From: UBA11865 sp041570195
Lineage (GTDB): Bacteria; Chloroflexota; Anaerolineae; Promineifilales; Promineifilaceae
Assembly (NCBI GenBank): GCA_041570195.1
Contig: JBFFWQ010000002.1
Location: 1 to 64,000 of the forward strand
Length of the DNA stretch: 64,000 nucleotides
Direction of reading: 5' to 3'
Shown: in pieces, positions 43,571-52,942 of the stretch
How positions within the stretch are numbered: the first letter of the stretch is position 1
Layout of the letters: the number at the start of each line of letters is the position of its first letter
Program-made: the position numbers and the translations under genes
Notes under the pieces: model-generated
Databases searched by the model: none
What the model saw: the letters and a program-made list of their open reading frames with translations, nothing else
Told to the model about the DNA's origin: nothing

Positions 43571-45738
43571 TCCTTCCAGCGTTCCCGTCTTGCCTCGATC
43601 ACGTTGGGCAGGTTCTCAAATTTGCCTAGTATCCAGTTCAACTGGTCCAGGCTGGTGACCTCGGCCACTAGGTAGATGGTGGTTACGCTATCAGTAGTGG
43701 TTGCCTTGGTCTTGGTGAGGTTGACATTCTGTCCTTTCAAGATGTTGGCGATGTCGTCCATCAAACTGGGGCGCCTGTATGCCTGAATGATAATGGGGAT
43801 GGGGTAATACTCCTCGTCGACACCCCACTCGACGTCGATCCAGCGTTCCGGTTCATCTGTATCAATCATCTCTCTACAGCTCTGGGCATGGATGGTGATG
43901 CCTCGGCCTCGAGTGATGTAGCCGGCGATCGGTTCAGGTGGAATAGGCGTGCAGCAGCCGGCAAGTCTGGTGTGCAAACCGGTAAGGCCACGAACGGTCA
44001 TCTTATCGCTGCGCTTTTTCTCGCGACTCAGTAATGGCCTCAGCTCGTCGTCAGGCCGCAGCTTCTGCTGCGAGGCAGCAATGGCGCCACCAATTTGAGT
44101 GCTCTGAATATCGCCAAAACCCACCTTGGCCAGGAACTGCTCAGTGTCAGTGAATTTCAGCGTCTCGGCGATCTCTTGCAGGCTGTAGACATCTGAGACG
44201 CCAAGACGTTTGAGCTCGCGAAGTACGATGTCGCGACCCTGTGCGATGTTCTTCTCTCGTTCCTGTTGGCGGAACCAACCGCGTACCTTGCTTCGGGTAC
44301 GAGCGCTGCCCGTGTAGCCAAGAGCCTCGTTCATCCAGTCACGGTTTGGCCTACCTTTCTTAGACGTGACGATGTCGACCTGTTCGCCTGAGTTCAGCTT
44401 GTAGTCCAGGCCGACCATCTTTCCGTTGACGCGGGCGCCACGGCAGCGGTGGCCAACCTGAGTGTGAATCGCATAGGCGAAGTCAATTGGTGTGGATCCG
44501 GCCGGCAGATCGATAACGTCTCCTTTTGGCGTGAAAACGAAAACGCGCTCGCCCAGCAGCTCTTGACTGACTTCGGCTTCTTCAATGACTGTTTCGCCAG
44601 ATTCACGCAGTCCGCCTAAGAGCTGGCGCAGCATGTTAACCTGTTCGCTTACCGCACCTCTTTGCCGGTTGCCTTCCTTATAGGCCCAATGTGCGGCTAT
44701 GCCCTTTTCGGCTTCTTCGTGCATAGTTCGAGTTCGGATCTGGACTTCCAGCGTTCTGCCTTTTGAATCCGTAACTGCCGTATGCAATGACTGGTAGCCA
44801 TTTGGCTTGGGCCGGGCGATGTAATCGTCGAATTCCTGGGGGATTGGCTGCCAGAGGTTGTGCACAATGCCAAGTACCTGGTAGCAGACTGATGGCTCAT
44901 TATCTTCGACTATGACCCGTAGGGCGCGGATGTCGTAGATACGGTCAAAGCTCAGCCCTTTGTCCCGAATCTTGCGATGAATGGAGTAAATGTGCTTTGG
45001 TCGGCCAGTAATCTCAACCTCAATGCCTTCTTCACGCAACTTGGTCCGTAAGATCTCGGCCGCTTCCTTGATGCGACGGTCGCGCTCGGCTCTCCGCTCG
45101 GCTATCTGAAATGCGATCCGGTCATACTCCTCGCGATCAAGGTAGCGGAACGCCAGATCTTCCAGCTCCCACTTCAGTTGCCAAATGCCCAGGCGATTGG
45201 CAAGTGGCGCGTTAATATCTCGCGCTTCTGTAGCCAATAACACGCGTGTTTCGTCAGGGAGGTCTCCAGCCATTCTCAGATCTTGCAGGCGATCCGCAAG
45301 ATGTACCAGGACCACGCGAATGTCACCTTCAATGATGGTAAGGATCGCCCTCCGGATGGCTTCCAAGGTCTTGTCGTCGCGGCTGGCGTCGTGTTTTTCG
45401 GTGTAAGGGGTAAGCTTGTCGAGCGAGGCTACCAGATCGGCGACTTCGGGACCAAACCGGTCGCGCAAATCCGCCAACTCTTTACCGGTATGGGGTAGGA
45501 GGGAATCGTGCAAAAGCGCAGCTTTGATCGTGCTTGCGTCCATACCCAACTCGGCCGCAATATGAGCGACGGCCAAATCGTGATCGACATATAACTCTTG
45601 CGACTGGCGCTTGCGCTTTCCGTGCGCCTCGATCACGAAGTCGTGTGCCACCCTGATTTGCTGGGCATCGCCGGCCGAAGCCCCGTCAGGCAGGGCGTCA
45701 ATTAATTGAGATAAGGTGATGGCGTCAGATTGGGTCAT
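43567..45738 (-). CDS. rel: RelA/SpoT family (p)ppGpp synthetase with altered hydrolase motif
   Basis: A 723-residue long RSH protein. The HD hydrolase domain (about 25-180) keeps His53, His77, Asp78 and Asp149, but the LHD-VVEDT motif reads LHD-SLLPHT, losing the Glu-Asp pair, and the Asn four residues after Asp149 is Asp. The synthetase domain (about 230-370) is intact with RIYDIRALRVIV, GYQSLHTAV and EVQIRT. TGS (VFVFTPKGDVIDLP), a Cys-containing zinc-finger-like region (GCCTPIPPEPIAGY) and a C-terminal ACT domain follow. It should make (p)ppGpp; its hydrolysis is doubtful. Confidence 0.92.
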   Translation of the reverse strand: MTQSDAITLSQLIDALPDGASAGDAQQIRVAHDFVIEAHGKRKRQSQELYVDHDLAVAHIAAELGMDASTIKAALLHDSLLPHTGKELADLRDRFGPEVADLVASLDKLTPYTEKHDASRDDKTLEAIRRAILTIIEGDIRVVLVHLADRLQDLRMAGDLPDETRVLLATEARDINAPLANRLGIWQLKWELEDLAFRYLDREEYDRIAFQIAERRAERDRRIKEAAEILRTKLREEGIEVEITGRPKHIYSIHRKIRDKGLSFDRIYDIRALRVIVEDNEPSVCYQVLGIVHNLWQPIPQEFDDYIARPKPNGYQSLHTAVTDSKGRTLEVQIRTRTMHEEAEKGIAAHWAYKEGNRQRGAVSEQVNMLRQLLGGLRESGETVIEEAEVSQELLGERVFVFTPKGDVIDLPAGSTPIDFAYAIHTQVGHRCRGARVNGKMVGLDYKLNSGEQVDIVTSKKGRPNRDWMNEALGYTGSARTRSKVRGWFRQQEREKNIAQGRDIVLRELKRLGVSDVYSLQEIAETLKFTDTEQFLAKVGFGDIQSTQIGGAIAASQQKLRPDDELRPLLSREKKRSDKMTVRGLTGLHTRLAGCCTPIPPEPIAGYITRGRGITIHAQSCREMIDTDEPERWIDVEWGVDEEYYPIPIIIQAYRRPSLMDDIANILKGQNVNLTKTKATTTDSVTTIYLVAEVTSLDQLNWILGKFENLPNVIEARRERWKD

Positions 45739-45789
45739 TTAGCTGGCGAGCACAAAGGCGCAATTCTCGCGCTCTTCCGTGGCCCAGGC

Positions 45790-45829
45790 AAAAAAACAGG
45801 CGTTCCCGAGTAATCGCGCGGGACGCCTG
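45790..45829 (-). terminator. Intrinsic terminator after the YtxH gene
   Basis: On the minus strand CAGGCGTCCCG and CGGGAACGCCTG form an 11-bp stem with one bulged base and a 10-nt loop, followed by seven T. It ends the transcript coming from the YtxH gene just upstream of rel. Confidence 0.88.
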
Positions 45830-45864
45830 CTTCGCGGAAACGCTAAAGAACTGCGCGATGCAAA

Positions 45865-46218
45865 TTAAGAGGCGGCGTCCTCGCCGGCGATATCCATATC
45901 GTGCGCGGCGTTGTCTTCCTGCGCACTGGCGGCTGCAGCCTTGTCCTTCTCAAGAGCGGAACTCATTTTGCTCCGACCTTCATCAAGGACGATACGGGCC
46001 TGTTCTTGAACCTGGCCGGTTGTATCATATACGCGTGTACGGGCCACTTCATACTGGTGTGCACTAGCGTCGCGCAACTCGAGGCTCCTGGTGGCAATTT
46101 GGGCCCGCGTTTCCTCACCGGATTGTGGCGCCAGAATCAGAGCCGTAGCCGCGCCGACCAATCCACCAATTACGAATCCCGCCATGAACGCGCCAATTTC
46201 ACTTGCGCTATCGCTCAT
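45865..46218 (-). CDS. YtxH domain protein
   Basis: A 117-residue protein with one N-terminal membrane helix containing the YtxH signature FVIGGLVGAATALILAPQSGEETR, then a helical, coiled-coil-prone tail rich in Ala, Glu and Asp. The family is linked with general stress in Gram-positive bacteria; function unknown. AAAGGAG supports the start. Followed by a strong terminator; the next membrane-protein gene lies 43 bp upstream. Confidence 0.88.
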   Translation of the reverse strand: MSDSASEIGAFMAGFVIGGLVGAATALILAPQSGEETRAQIATRSLELRDASAHQYEVARTRVYDTTGQVQEQARIVLDEGRSKMSSALEKDKAAAASAQEDNAAHDMDIAGEDAAS

Positions 46219-46261
46219 ATCTTTTTACTCCTTTCTGAGAGGGTCTGCTGGGACCAATCAT

Positions 46262-46702
46262 TTAACGAGGCAAATTGTCTTTCGGATTGCCAAAGAGCGC
46301 TTTGAAGCCGCCGCGGAACCCAGCAACGTAGCTCTTTACTTTGACAACTGGCCGGACAACATTCTTGCTAACGAATGTTGTCGTGCCACGGACAGTGCCC
46401 ATCGTTTCGTATGTTTGCTCAAGAATCGGCTTTATCTCGAACTCTACCGTGTTAACCAACCTTATCAACATGATCAACATCAGCATTAGCACGATTCCAA
46501 AGACGCACGACTCAAGCGCCAGGGCGATAATGAATACGTCGCGAATGGCTTCCAGTTGATTAGGGAAGTACTCCGCCAGCAGAACGATACCAACTGTGAA
46601 TCCAATTCCGATTAGTATCAGCACAACCATACCGATCACGACGTAAAGCGTCGGGATCGCTTCCTCGCGATTGTCCTCCGGTGGCTGAAACTCTGTACTC
46701 AT
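46262..46702 (-). CDS. Two-helix membrane protein, hypothetical
   Basis: A 146-residue protein with two long hydrophobic helices (about 17-46 and 57-86) and a basic C-terminal part (VVRPVVKVKSYVAGFRGGFKALFG). This layout commonly accompanies YtxH genes in Chloroflexota. A TGATATACT extended -10 box at 46728-46736 on the minus strand gives it a promoter, so it and the YtxH gene probably form a transcript. Function unknown. Confidence 0.72.
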   Translation of the reverse strand: MSTEFQPPEDNREEAIPTLYVVIGMVVLILIGIGFTVGIVLLAEYFPNQLEAIRDVFIIALALESCVFGIVLMLMLIMLIRLVNTVEFEIKPILEQTYETMGTVRGTTTFVSKNVVRPVVKVKSYVAGFRGGFKALFGNPKDNLPR

Positions 46703-46756
46703 CGCCTTTGATCGTGCCTTGAATCACAGTATATCACCAATAGATAACGTGAACAA

Positions 46757-47023
46757 TCAGTCGCTCCGGCCGGTCAAAAACCAGCTTAGAATGAGCGCCA
46801 GCCAAGAACCAATGCTCGCTGCCAGGAGATGAATCGCGCCCAACTTGAGTGCCTCGATTCCTAGCAGGTCGCCAATGAAATGTCCGAGAGTGAAACCGAT
46901 CCACGAGGCTAGAACATACAGCAGAAGCTTGCGTGGAGGACCACCGACAAAGAAGTGAAAGGCCGCGCCATAAATCGTAGCCAAGAGGAAGCCCAAAACG
47001 AGGCCAGCAGCTATTGAGTTCAT
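46757..47023 (-). CDS. Small membrane protein overlapping mnmA
   Basis: An 88-residue protein with three hydrophobic segments (about 5-27, 33-52, 60-84). Its ATG overlaps the mnmA stop by 4 bp (ATGA), a strong sign of translational coupling. Unknown family. Its stable link to a tRNA thiolation gene may be incidental. Confidence 0.75.
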   Translation of the reverse strand: MNSIAAGLVLGFLLATIYGAAFHFFVGGPPRKLLLYVLASWIGFTLGHFIGDLLGIEALKLGAIHLLAASIGSWLALILSWFLTGRSD

Positions 47024-48141
47024 TCGAGTTCTTCATCACAAATGATGCCCCCGCCAATACACCGGTCGTCATCATAAAATACGGCCGCCTGGCCGGCCGT
47101 CACGCTTTTCACCGGGCTATCAAAGCGTACTTCAGCGCTTGACTGGTCGGTTGCGGTGACAAAGGCTGGAACGGCGTTGGCCCCATAGCGAATCTTAACC
47201 TGGACTGGAATTGGCTCCGTTGGTGGCGTGCCCGATGTCCAGTTGGTCCTAGCCACCTTCAACGAAGATCGCTCCAATTGCCCGGCGTCGCCAACGATCA
47301 AGGCATTTCGGCTATTGTCCTTGGCCAACACGTAAACTGGACGCCCTAGCGAGAGGCCCAGGCCTTTGCGCTGGCCAATCGTATAGTTGGCCAGCCCAGA
47401 ATGTTGACCAACTTCCTGGCCTGACTGGCTGAGAACAGGCCCGGGTTCAATGGCCTGGCCTGCCGTTTCACGCAAAAAGCGACGATAATCGCCATCAGCC
47501 AGGAAGCACAAGTCCATGCTTTCACTTTTTTCGGCGACGGGCAGCCCGGCCTGTCGGGCAAGGTCGCGCGCCTCGGATTTCGTATAGTCACCAACCGGAA
47601 ACATCACCCTGGCCAGCTCTTGTTGACCAAGTACGTGTAAAACGTACGATTGGTCTTTGCTGGCGTCCCTCGCGCGCAAGAGCTCGAATTCTGAGCCTCT
47701 TTGATGGACACGTGCATAGTGGCCTGTGGCAAGATAGTCGGCGCCCATGGTCAGTGCCCGATCGAGGAGGTGACTGAAGCGCACCTGGCGGTTGCATTCT
47801 ATGCACGGATTAGGCGTTCGGCCGGCGATATGTTCGTCGACGAAATAGCGCACGACCACATTGTAAAAATGGTCTTGAGCGTCGAGGACGTAAAAGGGGA
47901 TATCCAGGTGCGCGGCAACCCGTCGAGCGTCAGCCATTTGGTGTGGCGTGCAGCATCGGTTCAGACCCTGCGATGGACCGGCCGAAGGCTCGCTCCACAG
48001 ACGCATCATGAGACCGATTACCTCGTATCCTTGTTTGACCAGCAAGGCCGCGGCAGCCGAGCTGTCGACCCCGCCACTCATAGCAACGACGACGCGACCT
48101 CTCTTTCGGTGCTCTCTCCGAGGAGTACTGGCTAGGCTCAT
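47020..48141 (-). CDS. mnmA: tRNA-specific 2-thiouridylase MnmA
   Basis: A 373-residue enzyme making 2-thiouridine at the tRNA wobble position. The PP-loop is VVAMSGGVDSSAAA; the nucleophilic Cys is in NPCIECN and the catalytic persulfide Cys in MDLCFLADGDY; the FARHDC-like central domain contains GLNRCCTPHQ. All needed cysteines are present. Its start overlaps the stop of a cysteine desulfurase gene by 4 bp, giving the sulfur donor and the thiolase in one operon. Confidence 0.95.
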   Translation of the reverse strand: MSLASTPRREHRKRGRVVVAMSGGVDSSAAAALLVKQGYEVIGLMMRLWSEPSAGPSQGLNRCCTPHQMADARRVAAHLDIPFYVLDAQDHFYNVVVRYFVDEHIAGRTPNPCIECNRQVRFSHLLDRALTMGADYLATGHYARVHQRGSEFELLRARDASKDQSYVLHVLGQQELARVMFPVGDYTKSEARDLARQAGLPVAEKSESMDLCFLADGDYRRFLRETAGQAIEPGPVLSQSGQEVGQHSGLANYTIGQRKGLGLSLGRPVYVLAKDNSRNALIVGDAGQLERSSLKVARTNWTSGTPPTEPIPVQVKIRYGANAVPAFVTATDQSSAEVRFDSPVKSVTAGQAAVFYDDDRCIGGGIICDEELE

Positions 48142-49316
48142 GCGTATTGTTCAGTCAGGTGACCCAAGCGCTTGACGATAGTCGGGATAGCCTCAAGGAC
48201 ATAATCCACTTGCTCAAGCGTATTCTGTTTGCCGACTGTAAGTCTTAACCCACCCTTGGTCCACTCGGCGCCCATGCCCAACGCCTCGAGGACGGCAGAC
48301 GGTTGCGGATCGCCAGTAAGGCATGCGGAACCGCTGCTGGCGCTAATGCCGACAACATCCAAATGCATCAGTAAATCGTTGCCGCTCACGTGACGAAAAG
48401 CGAAACTGGCGTTGTGTGGCAGCCTTTTTGTCGGATGACCTGTTAGAACACAGTCGCCGCGGAGAGAAGTGAGCAGGCCGTCCGCTAGCCGGGCCGTGAG
48501 AAGTTTGTGATGAGCAATGCTTTGGTCCCTCTCTTGCAGGGCAAGCGTTAAGGCCTTTGCCGCACCAACGGCAAAAGGCACGTTGACGGTACCAGCGCGC
48601 CGGTCGTTCTCTTGTCCCCCACCGGTAAGAATGGAGACCAATTCAACGCCCCTACGCACGTAAAGGATGCCAATGCCCTTGGGGCCATAGAACTTGTGCG
48701 GGGCGAAACTCAGTAAGTCAATGGGCATAGCCTGCATGTCCCAGTTGGTGACGGCAGCAGCCTGGATCGCGTCAGTGTGAAATAGGGCGCCGTGCTGGCG
48801 GGCCAAGTGACCCAGTTCGTTAATAGGCTGAAGCGTGCCTATCTCGTTGTTGGCAGCCATGATACTGACAAGGACGGTATCAGGCCTCATTGCCGCTTCC
48901 AGGTCTGCTGGATCAACCTGACCATAACTGTTGACTGGTAGAATGGTCAGATCGAAGTCAAACAAGTCGCGCAACTGCTTGGCCGTGTCCAAGACGGCCT
49001 TGTGCTCGATGATGCTGGTAACCAGATGATTGCCCGCGCCAGATCTGCGAGCGGCCAGCATGACCCCACGCAGTGCCAGGTTATCGCTTTCAGAGCCGCA
49101 GCCGGTGAATACGATCTCGTCCGGACTGGCGTTGAGCGTTTGTGCTATGCCGGAACGAGCCTCGTCGAGGGCGCGGCTTGCATCTTGACCAAAACGATGA
49201 ACGGCCGCAGGATTACCATAGCGCACAGTCCAGAAAGGGAGCATCGCAGCGACAACCTCGTCGCGGACCGGCGTTGACGCACCGTGATCCATATATATCT
49301 GATCGTTTATACTCAT
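48138..49316 (-). CDS. Cysteine desulfurase (NifS/IscS family)
   Basis: A 392-residue PLP enzyme that produces a persulfide from cysteine. The PLP Lys is in LSFAPHKFYGPKG and the active-site Cys loop is SSGSACLTG. The neighbouring mnmA suggests that the persulfide serves tRNA thiolation; it could also supply iron-sulfur clusters, including those of the radical SAM protein and UDG in this window. The ATG at 49316 starts the conserved MSINDQIYMDHGASTP, with AAGGAC upstream, so the 15-codon ORF extension is discarded. Confidence 0.94.
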   Translation of the reverse strand: MSINDQIYMDHGASTPVRDEVVAAMLPFWTVRYGNPAAVHRFGQDASRALDEARSGIAQTLNASPDEIVFTGCGSESDNLALRGVMLAARRSGAGNHLVTSIIEHKAVLDTAKQLRDLFDFDLTILPVNSYGQVDPADLEAAMRPDTVLVSIMAANNEIGTLQPINELGHLARQHGALFHTDAIQAAAVTNWDMQAMPIDLLSFAPHKFYGPKGIGILYVRRGVELVSILTGGGQENDRRAGTVNVPFAVGAAKALTLALQERDQSIAHHKLLTARLADGLLTSLRGDCVLTGHPTKRLPHNASFAFRHVSGNDLLMHLDVVGISASSGSACLTGDPQPSAVLEALGMGAEWTKGGLRLTVGKQNTLEQVDYVLEAIPTIVKRLGHLTEQYA

Positions 49317-49400
49317 AACGGTCCTTATCGTACCCACTCGGCGACATGCCGCCAATAGCAAACATTCCGGCCTGATGATACCGAGTGATATGACTCTTGT

Positions 49401-51503
49401 TTATTCGTCTGTGTTTGTCGCGGCGATGGGAACATGCACGATGAACTTGGCGCCTTGATTTACCTCGCTCTCGACATGAATGGTACCGTCACAAGTCTCG
49501 AGTCCCTCTTTGACCATGTACAGGCCAAGTCCGGTACCTGCAATGCCACGTTCTACGGCGCTCTGTGCGCGATAGAAGCGTTGAAAGAGATTTGGAATAG
49601 CCTCGGCCGGGATGCCAATTCCCTGGTCAGTCACCTCAACTCGCACCATGCTGTCCGTAACCCGGGCATCGATGCTGACAGTTCCAGTTGGCGTGAAATT
49701 AATACTATTCTCAACCAAGTTCTTGAAGACCATGTAGAGTGTATCTTCGCTGCCTTTGACGGGCGGCATATCTGGCTGAACGTGCTGACGGAAGACGAGT
49801 CCTTTCTGGGACGCTCGGTCGGCCAATGGGGGTAGCACCTGGTCGAGCACCGCGCCCAAATAACTGGACTCATCCTTGGCCTGGTCATGGTCGGACTCCA
49901 GTTTGGCCAACAGCAACATCTGGCGCACCATCTTTTGCAATCGATCGCTCTCCCGTTCTATGACGCCCAGGAAGCGATGTGACTTCAGTTCATCTCCTGT
50001 CGTCCGGCCATCACGCAACAACCGGGCGTACATCAAGATGGTCGCAAGCGGGGTTCGTAATTCGTGGACGATGTTGTGGAAAAAATCGTCCCGCATCCGT
50101 TCAACTTCGCGCACCTGGCGCAAGTCGCTAAAAACGAAAATCAGCTCATCGATCGCGCCGTTGCCGCGATCGATAGTGCTGCCGCTTATCAGCACAGGCG
50201 CGTGCTGACCATTTCCTTGACGCAGGTCGCAGGCCAATTGTGGCACTTCACCGTCGGCCGACTTCACGCTCTCCAGAAACTCGGCGAAGTCGGTGGGTCT
50301 GGTTTGTACGATTTGGGTCGCCGGCTGTTCACTGACTTCTTCATTACTTAGCCCAAGCAAGGCCAGCAACGCGTCATTTGCAGCGGTCACCTTGCCGTCC
50401 ACTTTAACCGTCAACAGGCCTTCGGACATGCTGGCAAAGATCGTCTCGATACGCCGTTTTTCGGCCAGGACATCCGAGTGGAGCAGAGCGTTTTCTATGG
50501 CAACCGCCAGCGGTCCGCTGATCGCCTGCAACAAACGGGAATCATTCTCGTCGAACTCGCCGTTCTGTTTATTGATCGCTTCTAATACACCAATAACGCG
50601 ATGCTCAATTTTTAGGGGCACGCACAGAACGGAGTTGGTCAGGAAGCCAGTGTCACGGTCCACTCTTGAGGAGAAGCGCCGGTCGGCGTAGGCATCGTTG
50701 ACAATGGCCGGTTCGCCATGCAGTGCTACCCACCCGGCGATTCCTTGCCCAATCTTGAAGCTGATGGAAGGTACATCACGTAAACCTGGCCCCATAAGAG
50801 CCTCAACAAACACGATCTTTGTACCGGATGGATCAGTCAGGCCGATGGTTAGTGATTCTGCGCCCAGCACACGCCGTACCGCATCCGTGACCTGGGCGAT
50901 AATCTCCTCTAGATTCAGTGTGGAGGTCAGCGAATAGCTGATATCGGAGATGATAGTGAACTCTACCGCTTGCTGGTCGGAACGTTGGCGAAGAAGCGCC
51001 CTTTCAAGGAATAGGCCAATGTGCGCCGCAGTGGTATTCAGGCCAGAAGTATTGAGCGGGCAGTCGGTTCCTGGATCCAGAAGCGAGATCACGGCAACCG
51101 GCGACGACTGATCAGCTCGGGTGGGCGTCGGCACAACAGCGGCAAGGACCTTGTCCTCGACAAGGCTCCACAGTTGACTCTTGACTTGCTCGCCGTCAGG
51201 CGCAAGATACTTCTCGTGAGCCGCCGCCCCCGATTTGCGGCCGATTCGCTCCAGGAATGGATCTGCCCCTGCCCACCGATCCTGTTTCATGTGGCCGTCG
51301 CTATCACAGATCCAAACGTCATAGTGATCGCTGGTTTGGTCGCTAATGACCGTCAAAGAGTCGACGGAGCAATAGGATGCCAAGGTGTGCGCCGCCGCGG
51401 CGCACACGCCATGAACATCATAGACATCGCCCAACTCTATTATCAACGCGTCCCATAGAGCCTGTCTGCTACGCTCGTCTGCTGCAAGTAAGGTTTCTGA
51501 CAT
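49401..51503 (-). CDS. GAF-GAF-PAS sensor histidine kinase
   Basis: A 700-residue cytoplasmic sensor without membrane helices. It carries two GAF-type domains (about 20-165 and 180-335), a PAS domain (about 350-460), HisKA with the phosphorylated His in IVHELRTPLA, and HATPase_c with NLVENSINF, DQGIGIP and GTGLGLYMVKE. No response regulator is adjacent, so it is an orphan kinase. A TATAAC box ends 9 nt before the ATG at 51503, suggesting a near-leaderless mRNA. Confidence 0.92.
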   Translation of the reverse strand: MSETLLAADERSRQALWDALIIELGDVYDVHGVCAAAAHTLASYCSVDSLTVISDQTSDHYDVWICDSDGHMKQDRWAGADPFLERIGRKSGAAAHEKYLAPDGEQVKSQLWSLVEDKVLAAVVPTPTRADQSSPVAVISLLDPGTDCPLNTSGLNTTAAHIGLFLERALLRQRSDQQAVEFTIISDISYSLTSTLNLEEIIAQVTDAVRRVLGAESLTIGLTDPSGTKIVFVEALMGPGLRDVPSISFKIGQGIAGWVALHGEPAIVNDAYADRRFSSRVDRDTGFLTNSVLCVPLKIEHRVIGVLEAINKQNGEFDENDSRLLQAISGPLAVAIENALLHSDVLAEKRRIETIFASMSEGLLTVKVDGKVTAANDALLALLGLSNEEVSEQPATQIVQTRPTDFAEFLESVKSADGEVPQLACDLRQGNGQHAPVLISGSTIDRGNGAIDELIFVFSDLRQVREVERMRDDFFHNIVHELRTPLATILMYARLLRDGRTTGDELKSHRFLGVIERESDRLQKMVRQMLLLAKLESDHDQAKDESSYLGAVLDQVLPPLADRASQKGLVFRQHVQPDMPPVKGSEDTLYMVFKNLVENSINFTPTGTVSIDARVTDSMVRVEVTDQGIGIPAEAIPNLFQRFYRAQSAVERGIAGTGLGLYMVKEGLETCDGTIHVESEVNQGAKFIVHVPIAATNTDE

Positions 51504-51554
51504 GACGGTGCAGTTATAGCCGGGTGGAGCCAACTTGACAAGAGGCCGAATGGG

Positions 51555-52853
51555 CTAGGAATTACTCTTGGAACGGGCGGCCGCGCGATTCACAATTGGC
51601 AATGAGATTATCAAGAGCAGTGGCAAAGGAAAGAGCATGACAGGTGACTGGGCGCGCCCCGAGCGACTGGTCCAAAATAGAAACCACAGTCCAACGAACA
51701 GGAGCGCCATGGTCATGACGGCCGGCCAATCAGGAAATGGGCCTCCATCCCGGCGCCAGTAGGCCATCAGCAATATCAGACCGGGCAATAAGGCAATGTA
51801 ATTCGAAGCCGCGGTGGTGATGCCGATTAGATTTGTAACTGCCAGAGTGAAAATGGCTATAGGCACCAGGACGACGGCATCCCGCTTCCAGGCGATTCGC
51901 CATTGCCATAGTAGCAGGAGAGTCAGAATGACCGTCAGCGCCAACCCGAGCCAACGGCCGGTGGCAGGCAACCAGTTCTCGAAGATGGCTGACGGCGTCC
52001 CCGCGCGCGTATAGTCAGGATAGGCGACAACCTGTTCAATGTTTTGTGAGATCCAAGCTGGCTCGATTAAGGTTGCCAGGAGGATAAGTGCAGCCAGGCA
52101 CGCCAAAGTACTGGCAATAATACGGTAGCGACGACATGACAGTGCCCAGATCAGGACTAGAGGCAACAGCAGAACGACCGCTTGCGGTTTTATAGTGGAA
52201 AGGGCCAGGAACACTCCGGCGGCCACATCCTGTTTTTGTCGGATAGAGAGCAGCGCTGAAGCAATGAACAGGGATACCAGAATTGAAGCATTGCCGTTGA
52301 TCAATGGCCTGGAGCTGTGATACCAGATGAGTGCAAACAGTAACAACAGCAATAGCACAGGTGCGGCCGGTCGCCAGTTGGCTATCCTTAGGCTTACAAT
52401 CGCCAAAGCCAGCAGCGCCATCTCCAGAGCGGTCATCCACAGCGCTCGGGCGACCACGAAATCGCCAATTAGGGCGAAAGGCGTGAAGACTAGAGCAGAA
52501 TATAGCGGATAGACGAACAGCACCTGATCTTCATTTGCCCTCGCCGGCCGTCCATACATGAATTCCTGGATGGCAATTGAAGTCTCAGCGCTGTAGGGAT
52601 TCTGGCCTTCGACTAGCAGCAAGCGCGTACCCAGCCATCGTGGGATGAAATCGTTTCCCCCCGGGCTGCCAGCAGCAAAGCGATGGTTGGCCATCGTGAG
52701 ACCGGCCACCAACATGAGGATTACGACCACCAGCAAGCCCATGGCCGCGGCCGAAGGCAAGCCCTTGCGAATTCTGCCAGACGGATCAGTCATCGGGAAA
52801 TCATTGCCCAAGCGTTCCTCAAATAGTTGGCCAGGCCACTGGCGGCGAGGCAT
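51555..52853 (-). CDS. GT87-type membrane glycosyltransferase (DUF2029)
   Basis: A 432-residue polytopic protein with about ten membrane helices and the GT-C features of GT87 enzymes: an early GGNDFIPRW loop with the acidic residue, FVYPLYSALVFTPFALIG, and a conserved RPLINGNASILV segment. It probably transfers a mannose or related sugar from a polyprenyl donor at the outer membrane face. A perfect TATAAT on the minus strand (52862-52867) ends 8 nt before the ATG, indicating a near-leaderless mRNA and supporting the start at 52853. Confidence 0.83.
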   Translation of the reverse strand: MPRRQWPGQLFEERLGNDFPMTDPSGRIRKGLPSAAAMGLLVVVILMLVAGLTMANHRFAAGSPGGNDFIPRWLGTRLLLVEGQNPYSAETSIAIQEFMYGRPARANEDQVLFVYPLYSALVFTPFALIGDFVVARALWMTALEMALLALAIVSLRIANWRPAAPVLLLLLLFALIWYHSSRPLINGNASILVSLFIASALLSIRQKQDVAAGVFLALSTIKPQAVVLLLPLVLIWALSCRRYRIIASTLACLAALILLATLIEPAWISQNIEQVVAYPDYTRAGTPSAIFENWLPATGRWLGLALTVILTLLLLWQWRIAWKRDAVVLVPIAIFTLAVTNLIGITTAASNYIALLPGLILLMAYWRRDGGPFPDWPAVMTMALLFVGLWFLFWTSRSGRAQSPVMLFPLPLLLIISLPIVNRAAARSKSNS

Positions 52854-52861
52854 AATAAAGA

Positions 52862-52867
52862 ATTATA
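52862..52867 (-). promoter_or_regulatory. -10 box of the GT87 gene (near-leaderless)
   Basis: Consensus TATAAT on the minus strand, transcript start expected about 2 nt before the ATG at 52853. The -35 candidate TTAATC at 17-bp spacing is weak. Confidence 0.6.
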
Positions 52868-52942
52868 CCTGAGCCTACGGCTTAGATTAATGGTTAGGTA
52901 GGCAGGTAAGGTGCGTCGAAGTAGTACTTAAGGTGCAGAACT

